From the NCBI RefSeq assembly GCF_900105185.1, contig NZ_FNTJ01000002.1, positions 1,984,001 through 2,048,000 of the forward strand: a stretch of DNA of 64,000 bases, read 5' to 3'. Within the stretch, counting starts at the first letter, position 1. Each line of letters begins with the position of its first letter. Both the position numbers and the translations under genes were made by a program. The notes beneath the pieces were generated by a model that saw only the letters and a program-made list of their open reading frames with translations, was not told where the DNA came from and made no database searches. Below, one piece after another: positions 9,227-18,388 of the stretch. The DNA comes from Pseudomonas saponiphila (GTDB lineage Bacteria > Pseudomonadota > Gammaproteobacteria > Pseudomonadales > Pseudomonadaceae).

Positions 9227-9923
9227 CCGGAACCCGAGCATTTTCGACACGATACCCGCCATACTCTTGGTGTCCTTGGGTATCCAGCGGCCATAGTGCT
9301 TTCTTACCATGGTTGTGTCAGCGTGGCCCAGCTGGCGCGCCACCCACTCGACAGGAACGTAACTCGACAGCATCTGGCTCGCGAAGGTGTGGCGGCATTG
9401 GTTGGCGCCGCGGTGCCGGACTCCGATCTTTTTCAGATGGGTGGTAAACCATTTGCTAAGGGTTTTGCCGTTCCAAAGCACGGCGCTTCTTGAATTGCGG
9501 AAAAGGAACCGGACCTTCTGTTTCTTCGCTGTGATGTTATCGCGCTGCATCACTTTGATCTCAACTGCTGGTGCAGTCTGTGCTGCAGCAACAATCTCGC
9601 GCATCAGGTCTAGGGCTGGATCTATCAGCTCGACGATCCGTATCCGTGATCGTTCCTTGGGTACTTTGAATTCCCCCACGACTAGGGCTCGGCGCACATG
9701 AACGGTGCCGGCGACGAGGTCTACATCTTCAAGGGCCAGGGCGATGATTTCGGACATTGACAGGCCGGTCCAGCAGTTGAAGGCCAGCATGCGGGCATCC
9801 TCCAGGCGCTCTGGGTCGCCCGTCGCAATTAGCTCGATTTCCTCGCGACTAAAAGGGTCGGCGTGTTCCGAGTCGGAATCGGTACCGACATTGCTGATCC
9901 GCTCCAGAGGGTTTGATTTCAGT
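9218..9923 (-). pseudogene. int: Tyrosine integrase, C-terminal fragment (frameshifted)
   Basis: Catalytic part of a tyrosine recombinase: an early NCWTGLSMSE block with the first catalytic region, CRHTFASQML (HxxR region), LGHADTTMVRKHYGRW with the nucleophilic Tyr. The upstream part is cut by the IS element at 9924. Translating back from the intact part gives a good integrase sequence down to ERISNVGTDSD, but the run CCCG at 9898-9902 has one base too many to join the frame of the N-terminal fragment. Thus two lesions, or one lesion plus a sequencing error. Confidence 0.88.
9917..9923. repeat. Target-site duplication ATTTCAG, left copy
   Basis: Seven bases directly before the IS, repeated at 12564-12570. 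Confidence 0.85.
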
Positions 9924-10080
9924 GCGGATTTCGGAGCACCGTGACCGGCCGTTTCGGTTGATCGTGACCGGTCATTTCGCTAACGCGTGACCGCTCATTT
10001 CGGTAGCAACGTGACCGATTTTCCGCCTGTTCCGAAACAGGTGGTCACGGCTTACCGAAATCGCCGGTCACGACTTAGCG
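9924..10080. repeat. IS21 left terminal repeats
   Basis: Inverted repeat TGCGGATTTCGG followed by repeated GTGACCG...TTTCG units (about 9941, 9969, 9987, 10011) and inverted GGTCACG units near 10035 and 10067; counterpart of the right end. Confidence 0.75.
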
Positions 10081-10147
10081 AAAGCCTTCCCCTTCGTTGC
10101 GCATGACCTGATGCGCCGCCATCCTCGACCGATTTCGGGAGAGGAAG

Positions 10148-11833
10148 ATGGCGGCGCCGCGAGTAGCCATGCGAAACATCAAAGAATGTCTGCGCCTCAA
10201 GTTTGAGGCCGGCTTGTCCCACGAGAAGATTGCCCGTGCCTTGCAGCTGTCCAAGGGCGTGGTTAGCAAGTACATCGCGGCGGCGCGGGTGGCCGGGCTG
10301 GACTGGCCGGCGCTGGTGGCCATGGACGAGGCCGCGCTGGCGGCCGCCTTGTTTGCACCGACGTCGACGAACAAGCCGCGCGGTGAGCGAGTGCTGCCCG
10401 ATGTGCTGAGCATCCACCGCGAGTTGCGACGCAAGGGCGTGACCTTGCAGCTGCTGTGGGAGGAATATCTCGCCGCGCATGCGGGCCAGCCGACCTACCG
10501 CTACACCCAGTTCGTCGAGCACTACCGGCGCTACGCCCAGACGCTCAAACGTTCGATGCGTCAGCTGCACCGTGCGGGCGAGAAGCTATTCATCGACTAT
10601 GCCGGGCCGACGCTGCCGGTGGTCGACCCGGCCACCGGCGAAGTGCGCCGGGCGCACATCTTCGTCGCCGCCCTGGGCGCCTCGAATTACACCTATGCCT
10701 GCGCGACGCCAGGCGAAACCCAGGTGGACTGGCTGACCTCGCTGGGCCAGGCTCTGACCTACTTTGGCGGCGTGCCGGAAATGGTTGTGCCGGACAATCC
10801 GCGCGCCCTGGTCGCCCAGCCGGATCGCTACGAGCCGGGCCTGAACCGGGCCACGCTGGAGTGCGCGCGTCATTACCAGACGGTGATCCTGCCGGCACGG
10901 CCACGCAAGCCTCAGGACAAGGCCAAGGCCGAGGTGGCGGTGCAGGTGGTCGAGCGCTGGATCATGGCGCGGCTGCGCCATCGGCAGTTCTTCAGCCTGC
11001 ATGCGCTTAACCAGGCCATCGCCGAGCTGCTGGAGGATCTGAATCGGCGCCCGTTCAAGCGGCTCGATGGCTGCCGGCGCGACTGGTTCGAGCGCCTGGA
11101 TCGCCCGGCCTTGCGAGCGCTGCCGGTGCATCCCTACGAGGTCGCCACCTTCAAGCGCTGCAAGGTCAGCATCGACTACCACATCGAGGTCAATGGCAGC
11201 TTCTACAGCGTGCCCTCCGCCCTGGCCCGGCAGAACGTGGACGTGCGACTGACGGCACACACCCTGGAAGTGCTGCATGGCAACCGGCGGGTGGCCAGCC
11301 ACCTGCTGCTGGGGCGACGCGGCGCTTACAGTACCCAGCGCGAGCACATGCCCGCGGCGCACCAGGCGCATCGCGAATGGACGCCACAACGCCTGCTCGA
11401 CTGGGGCGCGCGGATCGGCCCCTACACGCGCCAACTGATCGATCACCAACTGACCCACAAGCCGCACCCGGAGATGGGCTACCGCGCCTGCCTCGGCCTG
11501 CTCTCGCTGGCCCGGCGCTATGGCAATGCACGCCTGGAAGCCGCTGCCGAACGTGCCGTACACCTGCGCGCCTTCACCGGGCGCAGCGTGCGCAACCTGC
11601 TCCAGCAAGGCCTGGATCAACAGCCGCTGCCCCAGCGTGCCGCCGAAACGACCTTACCCGGCGACCACGAGAACGTCCGTGGCGCCGACTACTACCAACC
11701 CCCGCAACAGGAGCTGTTCGATGATGCCGCAACACACCCTGAATCAACTGCACCAGCTACGCCTGGACGGCATGGCCCGCGCCCTGGAAGAGCAATGGAC
11801 GCTGCCGGCCAGCCACAGCCTGAGCTTCGATGA
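10148..11833 (+). CDS. istA: IS21 transposase IstA
   Basis: 561 residues. N-terminal helix-turn-helix ([21 protein letters not shown]), DDE integrase core with Asp in FIDYAG, Asp in MVVPDN and Glu in [14 protein letters not shown], and a C-terminal beta-barrel region. Catalyses cut and strand transfer with IstB as helper. GGGAGAGGAAG precedes the ATG. The 3' end overlaps istB by 113 nt, suggesting coupling; the residues after about 520 may be an out-of-family tail. Looks intact. Confidence 0.93.
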   Translation: MAAPRVAMRNIKECLRLKFEAGLSHEKIARALQLSKGVVSKYIAAARVAGLDWPALVAMDEAALAAALFAPTSTNKPRGERVLPDVLSIHRELRRKGVTLQLLWEEYLAAHAGQPTYRYTQFVEHYRRYAQTLKRSMRQLHRAGEKLFIDYAGPTLPVVDPATGEVRRAHIFVAALGASNYTYACATPGETQVDWLTSLGQALTYFGGVPEMVVPDNPRALVAQPDRYEPGLNRATLECARHYQTVILPARPRKPQDKAKAEVAVQVVERWIMARLRHRQFFSLHALNQAIAELLEDLNRRPFKRLDGCRRDWFERLDRPALRALPVHPYEVATFKRCKVSIDYHIEVNGSFYSVPSALARQNVDVRLTAHTLEVLHGNRRVASHLLLGRRGAYSTQREHMPAAHQAHREWTPQRLLDWGARIGPYTRQLIDHQLTHKPHPEMGYRACLGLLSLARRYGNARLEAAAERAVHLRAFTGRSVRNLLQQGLDQQPLPQRAAETTLPGDHENVRGADYYQPPQQELFDDAATHPESTAPATPGRHGPRPGRAMDAAGQPQPELR

Positions 11834-12470
11834 ACGCCTCGGCCTACTGCTCGACCGCGAACTGGCCTGGCGTGACAACCAGCGCCTGGTACGGCTGCGC
11901 AAGAAGGCCAAGCTCAAGTACGCCAACGCCTGCCTGGAAGATCTCGACCGCCGCACCGGACGCGCCCTGGACGAGCGTCTGATCGCCACCCTGGCCAGTG
12001 GCGACTGGATCCGCCAGCAGCACAACCTGCTGCTGACCGGCCCGACCGGTGCCGGCAAAACCTGGCTGGCCTGCGCCCTGGGCAACCAGGCCTGCCGCCA
12101 GGGCTATAGCACCCTGTACCTGCGCACCCCGCGCCTGCTGGAACAACTGCGCATCGCTCATGGCGACGGCAGCTTCGGCCGTACCCTGCAACAGCTGGCA
12201 AAGGTCGACGTCCTGGTGCTGGACGACTGGGCGCTAGCCCCGCTGGAGGAAGGAGCCCGGCATGACCTGCTGGAGGTGATCGACGACCGCGCTGGCAGCC
12301 GCTCCACCATCCTGACGAGCCAACTGCCCATCGAGCACTGGCACGGCTGGATCAACGACCCGACCCTGGCCGATGCCATCCTCGACCGCCTGGTGCACAA
12401 CGCCTACCGACTGACGATGAAAGGCGAGTCGCTGCGCCGAAAAAAAGCCGAGGAACAAGCCGCATCGTGA
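11721..12470 (+). CDS. istB: IS21 helper ATPase IstB
   Basis: 249-residue AAA+ ATPase that directs IstA to target DNA. Walker A GPTGAGKT near residue 110, Walker B VLVLDDW near 170, and a sensor segment [14 protein letters not shown] precedes the tandem ATG ATG. Full family length and no lesions visible. Confidence 0.94.
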   Translation: MMPQHTLNQLHQLRLDGMARALEEQWTLPASHSLSFDERLGLLLDRELAWRDNQRLVRLRKKAKLKYANACLEDLDRRTGRALDERLIATLASGDWIRQQHNLLLTGPTGAGKTWLACALGNQACRQGYSTLYLRTPRLLEQLRIAHGDGSFGRTLQQLAKVDVLVLDDWALAPLEEGARHDLLEVIDDRAGSRSTILTSQLPIEHWHGWINDPTLADAILDRLVHNAYRLTMKGESLRRKKAEEQAAS

Positions 12471-12509
12471 CCGATGCGATTACAATCCAGAACCCGCGCA
12501 ACCGGGGTG

Positions 12510-12563
12510 GAAGCACCGGTCACGTATTAGCGAAACGCTCGGTCACGTTCACCGAAATCCGCA
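12510..12563. repeat. IS21 right terminal repeats
   Basis: Contains GGTCACG (about 12519, 12541) and AGCGAAAC units and ends CCGAAATCCGCA, the inverted match of the left terminus. Confidence 0.75.
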
Positions 12564-12570
12564 ATTTCAG
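12564..12570. repeat. Target-site duplication ATTTCAG, right copy
   Basis: Matches 9917-9923; the integrase frame reads GILK across this point before the IS. Confidence 0.85.
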
Positions 12571-13071
12571 TATTCCGTCGCCAAAGGCGTCGGCCCAAAC
12601 CCCACGGACTACGGTGAAAATATCGTTTACGGTCTTCGGGGACAGGCTCTGCTTGAGCAGATGCGCCTGGAACAGTTCGATATCGCTTTTGCTGATGTCG
12701 ACAATGCGCCGTTTGCCGAATTTGGCGCCGACGTGTTTCGATTTACTTGCGTAGTTCGCGACTGTGCTGGAGGCTCGAAGTGCGCGTTGTACCTCAAGCC
12801 ACCTATCTATGCCTTCCTGCACAGTTCGTTTCGTCGAGTGGCCGCCGGTACCCGAGAACATGGTTGCCCTCGGTGATTCGGGGAAGTGGGCGGCGTAGTC
12901 AAATCGTCCCTCTTTGATCTCTGTAAGGATCGTCCGGCGCTTGTTGTCGGCATAGGCAATCGAAGCTTTGTTGACGGCAACTATGCCGGGCAGCGGTTCG
13001 CGGCACCGCTGCCCGTGTAGCATGAACACAATGCGGAGTTGCTTGCCGTTCATCTCGACGCCTGTTGGCAT
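12564..13071 (-). pseudogene. int: Tyrosine integrase, N-terminal fragment
   Basis: Arm-binding (DUF3596-like, LPGIVAVNKASIAYADNKR) and core-binding SAM-like domain (VANYASKSKHVGAKFGKR...SPKTVNDIFTVVRGVW) of the same integrase as 9218-9923. Removing the IS plus one target copy joins GILK to SNPLER. The frame runs into the IS and stops at 12520. Start: ATG at 13071 after AAGGAG; an ATG at 13083 overlapping the upstream stop is possible. Confidence 0.88.
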
Positions 13072-13079
13072 TTTCTCCT

Positions 13080-13295
13080 TCATGGTTGGCCGGCCATCCA
13101 CTTTTCAATGGCTTCCTTGTTGTAGACCAGCACGTTGGCCGGGTCTGTACGGTAGTGCTTGCCCTCCAGCCAGATGCCACGAGTGCGGTACTTGCGGACC
13201 GCTTCGGTACTTAACCCAAACACCGGGTACAGCAGGTCTTGGCGGAACCAGGCGCCTGGCGTGATGTGAAGATCGATTTTCTCTGCGGCGCTCAT
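13080..13295 (-). CDS. Excisionase-like DNA-binding protein
   Basis: 71 residues with a MerR/Xis-type winged helix pattern (FGLSTEAVRKYRTRGIWLEGKHYRTD...YNKEAIEKWM). Located directly upstream of integrase with overlapping reading frames, the usual place for a recombination directionality factor. Strong AAGGAGG Shine-Dalgarno. Probably bends DNA at the arm sites to favour excision. With integrase dead it has no partner here unless supplied in trans. Confidence 0.75.
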   Translation of the reverse strand: MSAAEKIDLHITPGAWFRQDLLYPVFGLSTEAVRKYRTRGIWLEGKHYRTDPANVLVYNKEAIEKWMAGQP

Positions 13296-13603
13296 GCTGC
13301 CTCCTTTGTGGTATCGCTGACCTGCTGCGCGGATGAGGCGCAGACCTGTTGGGTAAACGTCTCGCCTTTCTTGCGGCTGACGGTGAGGTACCGGCGTTGG
13401 CCCTGGCGCATCTGTTGGATCTTCTCAGGGTCTGCCCAGCCCACTAGCGGTGCGCTGGGGCGTTCGGGGTCCTGGCGGGTCTCCAGCTTCTCCAGCTCGG
13501 CCAGGATGTCCTTGAGGTCAAGCACCGATATCGTCAGCGTCTTGTCGCCCTGGTTGATTGCACGATGCAGGCAGGCTTTGGTGTAGGCGATAGCTTGATT
13601 CAT
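13292..13603 (-). CDS. Small phage protein of unknown function
   Basis: 103 residues, soluble, charged; MNQAIAYTKACLHRAINQG start. No recognised domain. The stop overlaps the excisionase start (ATGA), so translation is coupled. A longer start at 13630 exists, but the ATG at 13603 overlaps the stop of the preceding mini-gene, which fits the ATGA pattern of this operon. Confidence 0.6.
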   Translation of the reverse strand: MNQAIAYTKACLHRAINQGDKTLTISVLDLKDILAELEKLETRQDPERPSAPLVGWADPEKIQQMRQGQRRYLTVSRKKGETFTQQVCASSAQQVSDTTKEAA

Positions 13604-13665
13604 GGTCTTGGCCCCGTGTAGATGTTCCATGCCATGAAAAGCAGGGCGGCATATGGGAGGATCAT
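13600..13665 (-). CDS. Candidate 21-residue hydrophobic peptide
   Basis: Reads MILPYAALLFMAWNIYTGPRP. Its ATG overlaps the stop of the upstream gene (ATGA at 13662-13665) and its stop overlaps the next start (ATGA at 13600-13603). It fills a 58-nt gap that would otherwise be the only break in a chain of coupled genes. One short membrane-spanning stretch. Expression is not proven. Confidence 0.4.
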   Translation of the reverse strand: MILPYAALLFMAWNIYTGPRP

Positions 13666-14372
13666 GGCTGCACCCTCCGAAACTCGACGACCCAGACCCA
13701 GGGGTTTGCGTCCCAGTCGCCGCCGACCGAAGACCAGAGCCCTGCAAACGAATCAATGGGGCTGGCCCAGTAATGCTTGCCGTCTTCGACGTGGTGGCCG
13801 CCGCCTGGGTGCTTTGCGATCCCCTCGGCCAGCGCCTGTTCCTCGCTGATGTCCTGCAGCCGCTCGACACGCACCGTGGTGATTTCCAGCAGGATGCGGC
13901 TGGCCCAGCGCGGCATGTGAATGGACGGGCGCGATTTACCTGGCGTGATCATGGCGCACCCAGTCTGCCGGGCACCCCCATCTGCTGGGTACCGGATCGG
14001 CTCGCCTTGGCTCAGATCTCGCGGCGCTACCGCATTAACCTGGGCATCCGCTACCCACACCTCGCGCACCCACAGCCGGTCACCGGGCCGCCCGTAGGGG
14101 CAGACACCGCGCTCGGCCAGCTCCTGGGCACACTCCGCCTCAGTCTCGCCGAAGACACAGTACCCATAGCGTGGATGGCGTTGGCCGATGGCGCTCCAGC
14201 GTGGACCACCGTCATTGCCGGCGGCGTCTTCGGTGGGTGTCTGGCCTCCTTTTACTGGACGCCGCGTGACTGTCTTCCGGTCTTCCAGGATGGCGCGGAC
14301 CATTGACCCGCTGAACAGGATCGGACGTTCGTTTCCTTTGGCTGTTTTCGCCTGTATAGCCTGCTTGCTCAT
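13662..14372 (-). CDS. ASCH/PUA-like phage early protein
   Basis: 236 residues. The N-terminal ILFSGSMVRAILEDRKTVTRRPVK and following GDRLWVRE segment match a widespread phage family with an ASCH/PUA-like RNA-binding fold; the C-terminal part has WGSP/WVWVVEFRRV-like features. Function unknown; ASCH proteins are suspected of binding or modifying RNA. Starts in an ATGA overlap with the upstream gene. Confidence 0.6.
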   Translation of the reverse strand: MSKQAIQAKTAKGNERPILFSGSMVRAILEDRKTVTRRPVKGGQTPTEDAAGNDGGPRWSAIGQRHPRYGYCVFGETEAECAQELAERGVCPYGRPGDRLWVREVWVADAQVNAVAPRDLSQGEPIRYPADGGARQTGCAMITPGKSRPSIHMPRWASRILLEITTVRVERLQDISEEQALAEGIAKHPGGGHHVEDGKHYWASPIDSFAGLWSSVGGDWDANPWVWVVEFRRVQP

Positions 14373-14767
14373 TTAAGGAATTCCTCGACTGGAACAACTC
14401 GGCCCGTCCGGCGCGCTAGGTCCTTTCGCTTGGCCAGCGCCAGCAGGTGGCATTGGTGGCAGCAGGCATCGGGCGCTGCGTTCTTGATGGCTTTCGCGGT
14501 TCGCAGGCCGTAGGTGCCGCATACGCAACGAACAACCCAGCGTGCGTTAACCTCGGCAGAAATACCGATTACGGTAAGTCGACCAAACTTTGTGGTGGTC
14601 AGGTCTGTGAAGCATGCTTGGTGCGTTTCGGCTCGGCTAACCGGGCGTGTTGGAAGCGGAAGGAACGAGTTGACTGCGCCTTCACTCACCTTGAATTCGT
14701 AGTTGATACCGGCTCCCACCACTCGGGCGGCCATTCGATCAACTGGGCGTTCATGTCCTGGTTTCAT
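14369..14767 (-). CDS. Hypothetical phage protein with Cys pairs
   Basis: 132 residues; KFGRLTVIG then CVCG and CCHQCH, a pattern seen in phage proteins with a small zinc-ribbon-like region next to HNH-type sequences. No catalytic motif is visible. The first 45 residues are of a different character, and an internal start near FTDLTTTKFG is possible. The chosen ATG overlaps the stop of the upstream gene. Confidence 0.5.
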   Translation of the reverse strand: MKPGHERPVDRMAARVVGAGINYEFKVSEGAVNSFLPLPTRPVSRAETHQACFTDLTTTKFGRLTVIGISAEVNARWVVRCVCGTYGLRTAKAIKNAAPDACCHQCHLLALAKRKDLARRTGRVVPVEEFLK

Positions 14768-15621
14768 GGCTTGCGCTCCAGGGCGGCGCGGGCCTCCGGG
14801 AATTCCACCAGGGTGGTGCTGCCTTCTTCCCAGTATTCATCGGTCGCAATATGCAGCCCGTGGACCTTATTCCCGTCGTCATCGAGAACGTAACCAACCC
14901 ACAGGCGGCCGTCGGCGTATTGGCCAAACTGTCCGCCTTCTTCCTCGTCGGTGTCGCCGCAGTGGAAGTTGATTGCGCCGATTACCTCCTTGTCGAGCAG
15001 CATGCTTTTCGGAACGAGCGCATAACCTTCAGGCACAACAAACTCCGCCCGCTCGTCGCGCTCGGCCGGCGAACTTGGTCCCGTACTGCGCTGAAACATC
15101 ATTACGTCGTGCGCCCTTGGAAGGGTTTTTGGCGTGGTCGGCTCTGCGCTGGCGGATAGAAGCCCCATCACATCCAGCAGCATCATGCAGCAGTTGGCTA
15201 CGTCGGCCGCGTACTCGCTGATCTGCGGGTAGTCCAGGGCGGAAAGCGCCTCGCCGAGCTTGTCTTGGTGGTGCGTGATCTCGTTGAAGGCCGTTGCGGC
15301 AGTCATGCGAAGCCAGCCATCACGGTCGCCCTTATGACTGTTGGCCTTCAGCTCGCGGACCATCAACGCCAGGAACGGGCGCAGCGTGTCGCCGTATGCT
15401 CCGAACAGCGCATCCATTTCGGCCAGTTTCTGCTTGGCTGCGTGCAGCTTGACGCGCAGTTCATGCTCGCGCTCGCCGGCCCGGACGTAGGCGTTTTCAA
15501 GCACGGCGATACGCTGGCGAGCGGCGTTCTGATCCTGCTGTTGTTGGGCTACCTGGCGTTGAGGGCTGCAGGTGCAGGGCAAGCAACCCTGGTTGCAGTC
15601 GCATAGAGGTTTCTGGCTCAT
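14764..15621 (-). CDS. Hypothetical phage protein, Cys-rich N-terminus and coiled coil
   Basis: 285 residues. Starts MSQKPLCDCNQGCLPCTC with five Cys that could bind metal, then a coiled coil (about 25-75) and a C-terminal part with VVPEGYALVPKSMLLDKEVIGAI, a motif found in many phage early proteins. AAGGAGG precedes the ATG; a longer upstream start has no such signal. The ATG overlaps the methyltransferase stop. Confidence 0.55.
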   Translation of the reverse strand: MSQKPLCDCNQGCLPCTCSPQRQVAQQQQDQNAARQRIAVLENAYVRAGEREHELRVKLHAAKQKLAEMDALFGAYGDTLRPFLALMVRELKANSHKGDRDGWLRMTAATAFNEITHHQDKLGEALSALDYPQISEYAADVANCCMMLLDVMGLLSASAEPTTPKTLPRAHDVMMFQRSTGPSSPAERDERAEFVVPEGYALVPKSMLLDKEVIGAINFHCGDTDEEEGGQFGQYADGRLWVGYVLDDDGNKVHGLHIATDEYWEEGSTTLVEFPEARAALERKP

Positions 15622-17699
15622 GCGGCCTCCTTGAGTTGTTTGGTTTGGCGCCAAGGGTCGTTAGCTCTTGCCAGCGCAGCCATCGGCGGCGGGCTAACAC
15701 TGTTGCCGCACATGTGGACTTGTTCGGTCTTGGTGAACGGCTTGCCATCGGCACCGCGGTCGATGATGTAGCTGGCCGGGAAGCCCTGAGCGCGGTACAG
15801 CTCGTGCGGCTGGAGCATGCGCAAGCAGATATCGACGATCACATAAGGCGTGCCCTTCACGTACACAGTGACCAGGGCTAGGCGGTCCTTGGTGGTGATC
15901 GTTGAAAGCGGTTCGTCGCAGGCGCTCATGTTGTGAGTGCCGTAGTAGCGGATCAAAAAGGCCGCGACGCGAAGGGCACCGGCTTCATGCTCAGGCGACA
16001 GCTTGTATTCGACCAGAGCGTGATGCTCGGCGCCGGCGGTCATGGTTGGCACGGGGTCTTCAATGGCGACCCCGGTGCAGTTGCGGCGCAGGGTGGCCAG
16101 GTTGGCGGTTACCAGTCGCTGCTGGCTGCCGCTGCTGGTCACAGTGGTCATGGGGTCGGTGACTCCTTTGGCGTGGGTGGTGTTGAAGCCGCCATTGGCC
16201 TGTTCCATGAAGGCTGTGCAGGTGCCCAGGGCATGAGCTGCCCCCGCCGGGCGCTTGTAGTTGCCGCCGCTGGTGATGGTGGGCACCGGATCGGTGATGG
16301 CTGCGCCTTCGCTGTTGAAACGGAATTTGACCAGGTGCGCAGTAGCAATCGAATGGCCACCGCTGGCTGTGACAGTTCCCAGCGGTTCGCTGGCTGACTT
16401 GCTGCCGTTCCCCCAGCGCTGTGCGCCGCCCGGCTTTCCTTCGCCGTGCGCGGCGGTCACCAGCACCGGACTGGCCAGCATCAGTTCGCCTCGGTTGGCA
16501 GCGGTCACGGTTGGCAACGGTTCGGCCGGGTCGTTGGTGCGATCGCTGCCCTGGTGAGTTGCTGGCAGGATCACAGCGCTGGCCAGGGCATGCTTGATGC
16601 CGCCGGCGACGACTGTGCCCAGAGGCTGATCGATGCCCGGGGCGCGTGGTTGCTGGCCTTCGCGTTCTCCATACCCGGTCTGTACCAAGGTAGGGCTTGC
16701 CATGGCGAAAGTGCCCCCGCGTGGCCATGACGTGATGGTGCGCAAAGGTTCGGCTAGGGGTTGCGCACTTTCCCCCGACCAGTTGGCTATCGGCACTATG
16801 AACGGGGTCGGGTTGTCCAAGACGAATTTCTTCATGCCCTTTGCAACCCGGCGCAGCGTGGCCTCTGCCAGGGGCTTCTTGCGTCCGAAAATGCTCTTGC
16901 TCGGCACAGTCCAATCGATGCAATCGGCAGCGGTGCGGTGCTTCTGCTGACCCTTGGCGGGCTTCTTTGCGTGGGTCGGTTCTGGCCACACGATGGGCTG
17001 GCCGTCGCATCGAGCGATCATGAACAGGCGTTCACGGGTGGTTGGTGCGCCGTAGTCGCAAGCCTTCACGATGCGCCATTCCACCTGGTAGCCCATGCCC
17101 ACCAGCAACTGGACGAACCGGTGCCAGGTGACGCCGCGACGTTTCGGGTCTGGCACCAGGAACTGTTCGTGCACCGGCACGCGCTCGCCTGTGGCGGCCA
17201 CGGTGCCGTCGAGTTTCATTACCCGGCCGGTGGCCTTGTCGCGCTTGGCGATCAGGGGGCCCCATTGCAGGATCTGCTTCACGTTCTCCAGACTGATGAC
17301 GCGAGGCTTCTTTTTGCCGCCCCACTTGAGGCCGATCCACGACAGGTTGCGGATCTCGCGCTTGCGCGGTTGTCCGCCGGCTGCCTGGCTGTGGTGGGTG
17401 CAGTCGGGGCTCATGTGGAACCAGCCAACGCGGCGGCCCTGGCATTCCTCGTCGGGGTCGCCCTCGAATACGTCGGTGGTGTAGTGCCGGGCGTGCGGGT
17501 GGTTGGCGGTGTGCATGCTGATCGCGGCGGGGCTATGGTTCTTGGCCACGTCGACCTTGCGACCCAGGCCCATCTCCAGTCCGGTGCCTGCGCCGCCGCC
17601 ACCGCAAAAGAAGTCGACAACGATTTCATCATCCTGGGCGTTAAGGCTCAGGGAATATTGAGTCTTGAAGTCGAAGGGAGGTTTTTTCAAGGAACTCAT
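15618..17699 (-). CDS. DNA cytosine-5 methyltransferase with repeat insertion
   Basis: 693 residues, much longer than usual Dcm enzymes. Motif I DFFCGGGGAG (29-38), catalytic Cys100 in SPDC (normally PC), ENV (138-140), TRERLFMIA (221-229) and C-terminal GFP/GNSVSPPP motifs. Between about 315 and 605 an EP/DP-(L/V)-x-T-(V/I)-T-(A/S) peptide recurs eight times (near 317, 357, 393, 438, 470, 515, 548, 596). Other family members carry one such element before the final motifs. Likely protects phage DNA from host restriction. Start overlaps the upstream stop. Confidence 0.88.
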   Translation of the reverse strand: MSSLKKPPFDFKTQYSLSLNAQDDEIVVDFFCGGGGAGTGLEMGLGRKVDVAKNHSPAAISMHTANHPHARHYTTDVFEGDPDEECQGRRVGWFHMSPDCTHHSQAAGGQPRKREIRNLSWIGLKWGGKKKPRVISLENVKQILQWGPLIAKRDKATGRVMKLDGTVAATGERVPVHEQFLVPDPKRRGVTWHRFVQLLVGMGYQVEWRIVKACDYGAPTTRERLFMIARCDGQPIVWPEPTHAKKPAKGQQKHRTAADCIDWTVPSKSIFGRKKPLAEATLRRVAKGMKKFVLDNPTPFIVPIANWSGESAQPLAEPLRTITSWPRGGTFAMASPTLVQTGYGEREGQQPRAPGIDQPLGTVVAGGIKHALASAVILPATHQGSDRTNDPAEPLPTVTAANRGELMLASPVLVTAAHGEGKPGGAQRWGNGSKSASEPLGTVTASGGHSIATAHLVKFRFNSEGAAITDPVPTITSGGNYKRPAGAAHALGTCTAFMEQANGGFNTTHAKGVTDPMTTVTSSGSQQRLVTANLATLRRNCTGVAIEDPVPTMTAGAEHHALVEYKLSPEHEAGALRVAAFLIRYYGTHNMSACDEPLSTITTKDRLALVTVYVKGTPYVIVDICLRMLQPHELYRAQGFPASYIIDRGADGKPFTKTEQVHMCGNSVSPPPMAALARANDPWRQTKQLKEAA

Positions 17700-18313
17700 G
17701 CCGCGTCCTCCACGACCAGTTCGCCAGCTTCGTGCTGCAGGTGCAGCTCGTAGGCCTCGCGCAGGGCGTCCCGAATGTGCGGGTAGCCCTCGGTGTTGGC
17801 TTCGTGAGGGAACGTAACGGTGCTGTTTTCAAGCTCGGGCCAGAAGCTGCCGTGAGTGTTCAGCCACTCGATCAGCTTGGTATCGAGTGAATCTGCGTTC
17901 ATTGCGCCGCCCGCGGTGGCGGTGTTGAAGACCCGATAGGCCAGGGCGCGTGCCTGGGCGGCCAGGGCATCTGCTTTCGCCTGGACGGGGGCGGTCCCAG
18001 GGATCGCCTTGTACGTCGAGGAGGCCAGGCCGAGTGCTTGTGCGATGCTGATCAGGGTCTGCTGGTCTTCCAGGGTGAAGGGCTGCGCCTTGAGCTGGAG
18101 TTGCTGGCCCTGGTGTTCGGCCACCTGGGCCGCCAGCACTTGGCAGCGCTCGGCTGCGCGCCCCAGGTCGTTGCTCAGGGCGTGGATACGGTCGCGGTCG
18201 TCTGCTGTGGCGCGTGCCAAGGCGCGCAGGAACGCCCGGCGGATGAAGTAGCCCAGTAGAACCAGCCCGGCCAGCTGGCCCGTGGCGATGATGATCAGGT
18301 GTTGAGTTTGCAT
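17696..18313 (-). CDS. Membrane-anchored coiled-coil phage protein
   Basis: 205 residues. One transmembrane helix at about 6-25 (LIIIATGQLAGLVLLGYFI), then Arg-rich juxtamembrane residues, a coiled coil (35-75) and an Ala-rich region. Family unknown. Upstream sequence CACAGCACATG is shared with the gene starting at 19591. Confidence 0.5.
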   Translation of the reverse strand: MQTQHLIIIATGQLAGLVLLGYFIRRAFLRALARATADDRDRIHALSNDLGRAAERCQVLAAQVAEHQGQQLQLKAQPFTLEDQQTLISIAQALGLASSTYKAIPGTAPVQAKADALAAQARALAYRVFNTATAGGAMNADSLDTKLIEWLNTHGSFWPELENSTVTFPHEANTEGYPHIRDALREAYELHLQHEAGELVVEDAA

Positions 18314-18334
18314 GTGCTGTGATCCTCGTTAGAG

Positions 18335-18375
18335 CCCGCCGCCGGACGGATAAGTGGTGAGAGGACGGCGGCGGG
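18335..18375 (-). repeat. Hairpin with TCTCACCAC loop (copy A)
   Basis: On the transcribed strand a perfect 10-bp stem CCCGCCGCCG / CGGCGGCGGG encloses a 21-nt loop with TCTCACCAC (18354-18362). Intergenic between two genes of the early leftward operon. No T-run, so not a standard terminator. Confidence 0.7.
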
Positions 18376-18388
18376 GTGTTGCAGGTGG

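Larger units (their letters stand above)
9924..12563 (+). mobile_element. IS21-family insertion sequence (2640 bp)
   Basis: Begins TGCGGATTTCGG and ends CCGAAATCCGCA, giving the TG...CA ends of the family. Carries istA and istB overlapping in the same direction. Several CGTGACCGnnnnTTTCG repeats stand at both ends, the multiple transposase-binding repeats usual in IS21 elements. Flanked by a 7-bp duplication. It interrupts the phage integrase. Confidence 0.93.

Noticed and set aside
16060..17010. 316-codon frame within the methyltransferase on the same strand
   Set aside because: Arg/His/Pro-rich composition of an alternative frame; the methyltransferase motifs are in the other frame.
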